64,000 bases of DNA from Eucommia ulmoides (taxonomy: Eukaryota > Streptophyta > Magnoliopsida > Garryales > Eucommiaceae). The stretch is from NCBI GenBank assembly GCA_016647705.1, contig CM028339.1:20758803-20822802 (forward strand), read 5' to 3'. A program made the translations under genes and the position numbers. A model generated the notes under the pieces. The model was not told the origin of the DNA and searched no databases. It saw nothing but the letters and a program-made list of their open reading frames with translations. Positions 59,605 to 64,000 of this stretch are shown piece by piece; the first letter of the stretch is position 1; the number at the start of each line of letters is the position of its first letter.

Positions 59605-61541
59605 AACACCCCCACACTTGGAATTTGGCTAGTCCTCGAGCCAAACACACACACGAAAATAAAAAACACAACTAAATAAAATAACAAACATCCTAAAACA
59701 ATCTATAAACATAACGAGATGTGAGTTTTAAATTCTTCTAACGGCCTAGTTATTGTTGTCCCCCAACAACTGCCAGTCATATCGAGTTCAGGCGGTAAAA
59801 CACATCATATGGTTCTAGAATTTCGACATGCAATAATGGTGAACGCTATTCTAGATCCTGTTAACGTTTTTGTGCGAGACTCAATAATACAATTATACAA
59901 CGATCGGATTGAATTATCCCCTAACGAAACTCATAACTTAGACCGTGAACGACTACGATTTCTATATGCCTGATTGGGGTCCACTCTCTACTAATGTAGG
60001 TTGAGTAGTTCATAGAGATCATTAGAACTTGGTTTGGTTGAGAAATAGTTGGCCATAGGTAATTTGGAATAGAAAATGGGATAATGTTGTTAACTTAACA
60101 TTACCCAAGGCTCAATACTTGGCATATTCACTCTCGAACCCCCATAGATAAATTGAAAAACAATTCCGAACTAACATTTAAGAATGACGAACTCACTTGT
60201 CAAAAAAAAAATGAAATTTAACAATATTTACATATATTTTTTTTTTTTCAACTAACCACACCCGCAAACTTATTCGATTAGTATGATTTTACGGGTGTGG
60301 TTAAAACAAAAGAAAAGCAACAAGTGAGTATTCGAATACCGAACCAATCTGAAGTTTGCCCTAAACCCAACCGCTTACATCAAGTAGCATTTGCAATTGC
60401 TAACTTGATTCACTCTAATATGCCTTTAAATTTAGTGATTTAGGTTTGAAAAAATGGTCCACTAGCTAGGGTATTAGTTTATGTGTTCAGAATTGAATTA
60501 GCATTTAGGCTTCGACAGGGTGACGAAGGATAAATATGTATCAAGGTGGGCTTTAAAAGGCTCAAGTGACAAAGAGAATGCCTAAATCACGTCTCCTGAA
60601 CTACCTTGCCTAGGATTTCACCTCAAGCTTCCCCTAAATCAAGTTCTAGAATCCTTAAATTTAGCTAAATGATAATCGTCCTCAAATCAATTGAATAGAA
60701 ATACATTAAGTCTATGTGCTCGTGCAAATTAGGATCTACAATAATTTTTACCAAAAAGCATAGTCATGCACACAGAACACACATGCATGGATATAACTCT
60801 TGACCTTGAAAACATCTAGGGGTAATTATCATCATCGGGTAACGACCCAGATGAACACAAAACTCAGCATGTAACACAACAACACAAAAACATAAACACA
60901 TTCTAACCTAAACACACATGCAACACGAGAAAACGATAACACATAAACTAACATACTATACTACACATCACTGCCAAACTTAACATGGACAGTGTCCTTA
61001 GCGATCCCAATCATCATTCTTCAACATATGAAAATTAAAGCATGCTGACGAAGGGGGTTTAGAACACGTACCTGAGAGGCGAGAGGATCTCACCTCCGTT
61101 TCAACTCGACAGAGATGAATTTAATTTATTTAACCTTAGGTTACCTCCCAAGAAGTGCGTGGTTTAATGTCCTCGGCCCGATATTCAGAGCACCCTCAAG
61201 CTTGGTGAGATTTTGCTTTATTCAACACAATCTTTCAACGAAATGCCTCACCGGATTATATGCATGGCCCCGCACCATAAAACGGCATGGAATCCCGTTG
61301 AAAGAGATGTATCAATACCTATTAATCTAACATCTCCAGGTACCCTGCATAAGAAACAAAAAGAAAACTACAAATAAAAATTATATATAAAAGAAATGCC
61401 TAAAGTAAAATTGGGTCATTTATTCACAATATCAATAATAAACGACAAAACATAATTCCCGACAATCGTTACCAAAAACATGGTAGCCATCGCCGAAAAT
61501 TGAATTTTCTCAACCAATCCCCCGCAATGGCGCCAAAAAAT
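59605..61541 (-). mobile_element. Family Y internal region, non-coding
   Basis: No recognisable protein in any frame. The polypurine tract is at the left edge and the primer-binding site at the right. It includes CA-rich text near 59647 and a T-rich run at 60238-60249. Confidence 0.65.
61519..61535 (-). other. Primer-binding site of family Y
   Basis: The minus strand reads TGGCGCCATTGCGGGGG, close to TGGCGCCGTTGCCGGGG. That sequence is the tRNA-Asp-complementary site known from Athila/Tat Gypsy elements. It is separated from the LTR by six bases and anchors the lineage call. Confidence 0.75.
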
Positions 61542-63162
61542 TGTATGGCGTAGGATTCGCATCCTAGCGTATATGACTACTCGCAAGTGTATGAGGTCAA
61601 AATTTTAGTATAGTGTGATCGTGAAAGATCGGGTTATCATAGGGATTGGTGTCATTACTGTCAAGTATTGCGTTTGCCATTACCTAACTTTATCTAGGCT
61701 AAAAATAAATGTAATTAATTAATTAAACTAATACTAATATAACATAAATTAACTATACTAAAATACTAATATATTTTAGGGGAAAGAATCGCCTAGGGAT
61801 TAATGTGTTTACAAATACATGTTTGATGTCGATTTACTCACGTTTACGGTGTTCGACCTATTTGATAATCTCAGTACGTAAACTCCATTGCCACCTCTCC
61901 CGAGTGTAAGACAGGAGAATACATGACTTCGAGTCAACGAAGAAGTCCCCCTCAACGTCTTAACAACCCTAGGTCATGTAAGTCTCGCCCAGCGTCATTG
62001 ATTGCACACAATCCAACTCTCGACTAGGTCATTGGATCGTGCATTATATTTACCCTATCGACAATCTTTGTTCTAAAACTCCATCCCCACCTCTCCCGAG
62101 TGTAAAATAGGGGATATAACACAACTTTGTGTCAACGAAGAAGTCCTCCTCAATATCTTGACGACCCTAGGTCACATGAGTCTTGCCCCAACGTCATCGA
62201 TTGTCCACAATCTAACCCCCCGGCCGAGTTATAGAATCGTGGCGTTTGTTTACCCTAATCCGAATCCGAGATTTGTCAAACCCAGTATTCTCCATGTATC
62301 TAACTAAGCATGATAAATAAATAATACAATAAACACAATCAAACTACGTAGAACAAACATAAACGCAACACCGAAATCATCCAAACACATATTCATAAAT
62401 TTATTGTTAATCTCTATATAATCCATGTTTAGCCACGGCCATAACCGCATTTACAATGAAAGAACAAGCTAAACATGCTTATATGATCCTAAGTTAAAGA
62501 AATAAGGAAAAGAATCGAAGAACTTAGCCTCGTCCGAATATTAGCCGTCAAGAACACTCAACGATCAATACGCCGTCTTCTCCACTTCGGGATGTGAGAT
62601 CCACTTCTAAAACTCCTAAACCTAAGCCTAAGTATGGCTTAAGGTGCCAAATGGCCAGGGGGGACAAGAGGAGGGGAGAGGAGTGGATATTTATAGATAA
62701 AATATCTTAAAATATCTAATAAAAATATCTAGGCTGTGTAGAGGGTCACCACCGCGGTCGTGGGATTCAGCACCACGGCGATAGGTAGGTCAATTTGTTG
62801 ATCGCCGCAACGGTGAGGATAACGGTGGATTTTGGAAAACATTCTGCTGGTTAATTGCCTAGGCGGTGGTCCGTCAGTAGCATTTGTGTCTTCTTAGCAT
62901 TTTCACCACCGCAGCGGTGGTTTAGATGCCATAGCGGTAGGCTTCTTTCACAATTTTGCCCCCGTGCTTGTTTTTCCACCGTTCTTCGACCATTTTTGGT
63001 TCGATCTCATCGTTTTTCCTCTAATTTCCTATATTTTTGCCCCCACACACCTGATTTATACAAAAAGTAATAAAACTAATTAAAACGTAATAAAATACTA
63101 TATAAATGCTTGAAAACTAACTTAATTCTGTTTGGAAATATGTAGGTAGATCACACCTATCA
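61542..63162 (-). repeat. Family Y 5' LTR (also 3' LTR of the next unit)
   Basis: Plus-strand ends are TGTATGGCGTAGG and CACACCTATCA, matching 57980-59604 throughout. On its right side the sequence resembles the 3' internal end (polypurine-like text and TTGGAATTTGGCTAGTCC) rather than host DNA. Confidence 0.8.
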
Positions 63163-64000
63163 AATACCCCTAAACTTGGAATTTGGCTAGTCCTCGAGCC
63201 AAACACACACACGAAAATAAAAAACACAACTAAATGAAATAACACACATCCTAAAATAATCTAAACGTAACGAGATGCAAGTTTTAAATTCTTCTAACGC
63301 CCTAGTTATTGTTGTCCCTAAAAAACCGCCAATCATATCGAGTTCAAGCAGTAAAACACATCATGTGGTTCTAGAATTTCCACATGCAAGAATGGTGAAC
63401 GCTATTCTAGATCTTGTAAACGTGTCTGTGCGAGACTCAATAATATAACTATACAATAACCAGATTGGATTATCCCCCAACGAAACTCATGACTTAGATC
63501 GTGAACGACTACGATTTTCATATGCCTGATTGAGGTCCACTCTCCACTAATGTAGGTTGTGTAGTTCATAGAGATCATTAGGACTTGGTTCGGTTAAGGA
63601 ATAGTTGGCCATGCATAATTTGGAATAAAAAACAGGTTAACGTTCTTAACTTAACATTACCCAAGACTCAACACTTAGCACATTCACTCTCGAACCCCCA
63701 TAGATAAATTGGAAAACAATTCAGAACTAACATTTAAGAATGACGGACTCACTTGTCAAAAAGAAATGAAATTTAACAATATTTACATATGTTCTTTTTT
63801 TTTTTCATTTTTTTTTTCAACTAACCACACCCCTAAACTTATTCGATTAGTATGATTTTATGGGTATGGTTAAAACGAAAGAAAAGCAACAAGTGAGAAC
63901 TCAAATACCGAACCAATCTGAAGTTCGCCCTAAACCTAACTGCTCACATCAAGTAGTATTTGCAATTGCTAACTTGATTCACTCTAATATGCCTTTAAAT
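63163..64000 (-). mobile_element. Second copy of the family Y internal region
   Basis: Matches 59605-60430 in order and orientation, e.g. TTGGCTAGTCCTCGAGCCAA and TTCTAGAATTTCxACATGCA. It runs off the window end. It shows that the LTR-internal unit is tandemly repeated. Confidence 0.75.

Larger units (their letters stand above)
57980..63162 (-). mobile_element. Family Y Athila-like non-autonomous element
   Basis: Two LTRs (57980-59604 and 61542-63162, about 1.62 kb each) flank a 1.94-kb internal region. Polarity is minus: a primer-binding site lies beside the right LTR (61519-61535) and a polypurine tract beside the left one (minus strand GTGTGGGGGTGTT next to TGATAGG). No gag or pol frames are recognised inside, so it is a large-retrotransposon-derivative-like fossil. 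By eye the LTRs differ at around 6 percent of a 150-base sample, suggesting an age of a few million years. The same internal sequence starts again beyond the right LTR. Confidence 0.75.

Overview
The window is plant nuclear DNA, most likely from a eudicot with a repeat-rich, AT-rich genome. The signs are plant-type Copia (SIRE-like and others) and Gypsy (Tekay/Del, Tat/Ogre, Athila-like) LTR elements, a CACTA DNA transposon, an L1-type LINE, long TA/GT/CA microsatellites, and intron-bearing pieces of plant genes. I see no intact host gene. Nearly all of the 64 kb is repeats nested inside repeats. All LTR elements are treated here as fossils.

Layout. 1-8597 is a SIRE-related, apparently non-autonomous element on the plus strand: gag remains and a plant-specific cargo protein lie between two copies of a long direct repeat. 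8816-9620 is part of an Ogre/Tat-type LTR. 9720-12122 is one Copia fossil (minus strand). 12137-27815 is a second Copia fossil (minus strand) that hosts a Tekay/Del Gypsy element (13931-21424, target duplication CAACC) and a SIRE-type solo LTR (21890-25845). That solo LTR itself hosts another solo LTR (22358-23781, target duplication GTTAC). 28265-51243 is a cluster of one Tat/Ogre-like family, called X here: a full LTR, an internal region with gag remains, and further LTR copies in both orientations. The cluster is interrupted by a SIRE-type solo LTR (30117-32227, target duplication GAGGG), an Athila-like solo LTR (35196-36801) and a 5.5-kb CACTA transposon (45366-50913, target duplication CTT). 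51244-53735 holds LINE pieces and a roughly 0.7-kb tandem duplication. 53736-56349 is a Tekay-related LTR. 57241-64000 is an Athila-like non-autonomous element (family Y) arranged as part of a tandem array.

The most informative item is the CACTA element. It has no visible transposase but carries intron-bearing fragments recognisable as two unrelated plant genes: an exon resembling RHL1 (a topoisomerase VI-associated protein) and two exons resembling NIPA-type magnesium transporters. It also carries a GC-rich exon-like island and a promoter-like piece with paired ACGACGTCGT palindromes. This is a gene-capturing (Pack-CACTA type) element. A second theme is that several unrelated LTR families carry clusters of short CpG-containing palindromes or minisatellites in comparable regulatory positions.
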